Source of the DNA: an uncultured Fretibacterium sp.
Lineage (GTDB): Bacteria > Synergistota > Synergistia > Synergistales > Aminobacteriaceae
NCBI RefSeq assembly: GCF_938040765.1
Contig: NZ_CALIAA010000093.1
Location: 1 to 5,996, forward strand
Reading direction: 5' to 3'
Length of the DNA: 5,996 bases
In this document: positions 5,843 to 5,996 of the stretch, one piece after another
Numbering within the stretch: the stretch's first letter is position 1
Layout: the number at the start of each line of letters is the position of its first letter
The notes under the pieces: generated by a model
Seen by the model: only the letters and a program-made list of their open reading frames with translations
Databases searched by the model: none
What the model was told of the DNA's origin: nothing
Position numbers and translations under genes: made by a program

Positions 5843-5994
5843 GGCCCCTTGCCCAGCGTGCGGTAAACATTCGTCGCGCCGATGTTGCGGCTGCCATATT
5901 CGCGGATGTCGATGTGCCAGATGGCACGGCAAAGAAGCAAGCCGTTCGGCACAGAACCCAGAAGGTAGGCGATGATGCAGGCGAAAAGCGTCAT
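5839..5994 (-). pseudogene. plsY: N-terminal fragment of PlsY, glycerol-3-phosphate acyltransferase, fused out of frame to the adenosyltransferase tail
   Basis: The first 52 codons match the start of PlsY, the inner-membrane enzyme that acylates glycerol-3-phosphate with acyl-phosphate. They show a first transmembrane segment (residues 3-22, LFACIIAYLLGSVPNGLLLC) followed by the conserved loop IREYGSRNIGATNVYRTLGK (30-49). PlsY is normally about 200 residues with several membrane helices. Here homology stops after GKGPG; the same frame then reads low-complexity Arg/Ser/Gly-rich sequence until about 5641, which is the shadow of the adenosyltransferase frame. The ATG sits two bases from the window end, so its ribosome site cannot be seen. 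Codons in this part (CTT, TTG, TAT, GTT) look less GC-biased than its neighbours. This may be a misassembled contig end or a true recombination. Confidence 0.65.
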
Positions 5995-5996
5995 AT

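Noticed and set aside
5525..5932. 135-codon frame starting at an ATG at 5932 taken as a complete adenosyltransferase
   Set aside because: Its first 30 or so residues are out-of-frame PlsY DNA and do not resemble the family, so the ATG is not the real start.
1..5996. CRISPR array, tRNA/rRNA genes, insertion sequence or attachment sites
   Set aside because: No spaced direct repeats, cloverleaf or rRNA-like sequence, transposase or paired terminal repeats were seen on reading either strand.

Overview
The window is GC-rich, densely coded bacterial DNA with short intergenic gaps, GTG starts, four-base stop/start overlaps and Shine-Dalgarno-type ribosome sites. The gene content (a cobalamin adenosyltransferase tail, a CitG-type synthase, an archaeal-type ornithine cyclodeaminase-like protein, a CbiA-like protein and a sugar-kinase/RpiR pair) suggests an anaerobic, amino-acid-fermenting bacterium. 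Synergistota or a high-GC Firmicutes lineage would fit, but the sequence alone does not settle the taxon.

Layout, left to right. (1) A minus-strand operon (about 2585 to 1) encodes a TIGR00300/LOR-SDH family protein, related to the OcdB/AgrE-type ornithine cyclodeaminase. It is translationally coupled by a GTGA overlap to a 459-residue protein with the two-domain layout of cobyrinate a,c-diamide synthase (CbiA/CobB) but without its P-loop or its glutaminase cysteine. A third gene may begin at the left edge. (2) A 205-bp divergent intergenic region carries a candidate extended -10 promoter with an overlapping near-palindrome. (3) A plus-strand operon (2791-4619) encodes a divergent ribokinase-family (PfkB) protein, coupled by an ATGA overlap to an RpiR-type HTH-SIS regulator. 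(4) A 28-bp convergent gap holds a hairpin that could terminate transcription from both sides. (5) A minus-strand unit (5994-4648) encodes the C-terminal part of a EutT/PduO-type cob(I)alamin adenosyltransferase followed four bases later by a CitG/MdcB-family triphosphoribosyl-dephospho-CoA synthase. The adenosyltransferase tail is abruptly preceded, in another frame, by the N-terminus of the membrane acyltransferase PlsY. This junction is either a misassembly close to a contig end or a real recombination.

Functional reading. Adenosyl-B12 supply plus the prosthetic-group precursor of an acyl-carrier-protein lyase is what the 3-methylaspartate route of glutamate fermentation needs (glutamate mutase and citramalate lyase), so the right-hand unit may serve that pathway; this is inference. 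The left side is less conventional. Several neighbouring proteins keep a recognisable enzyme fold but have lost or changed hallmark catalytic or ligand residues: the CbiA-like protein at both active sites, the kinase in its NxxE and GAGD motifs, and the regulator in its SIS phosphosugar loop. If this is real and conserved in relatives, the OCD-like/CbiA-like pair is the best candidate here for an undescribed function.
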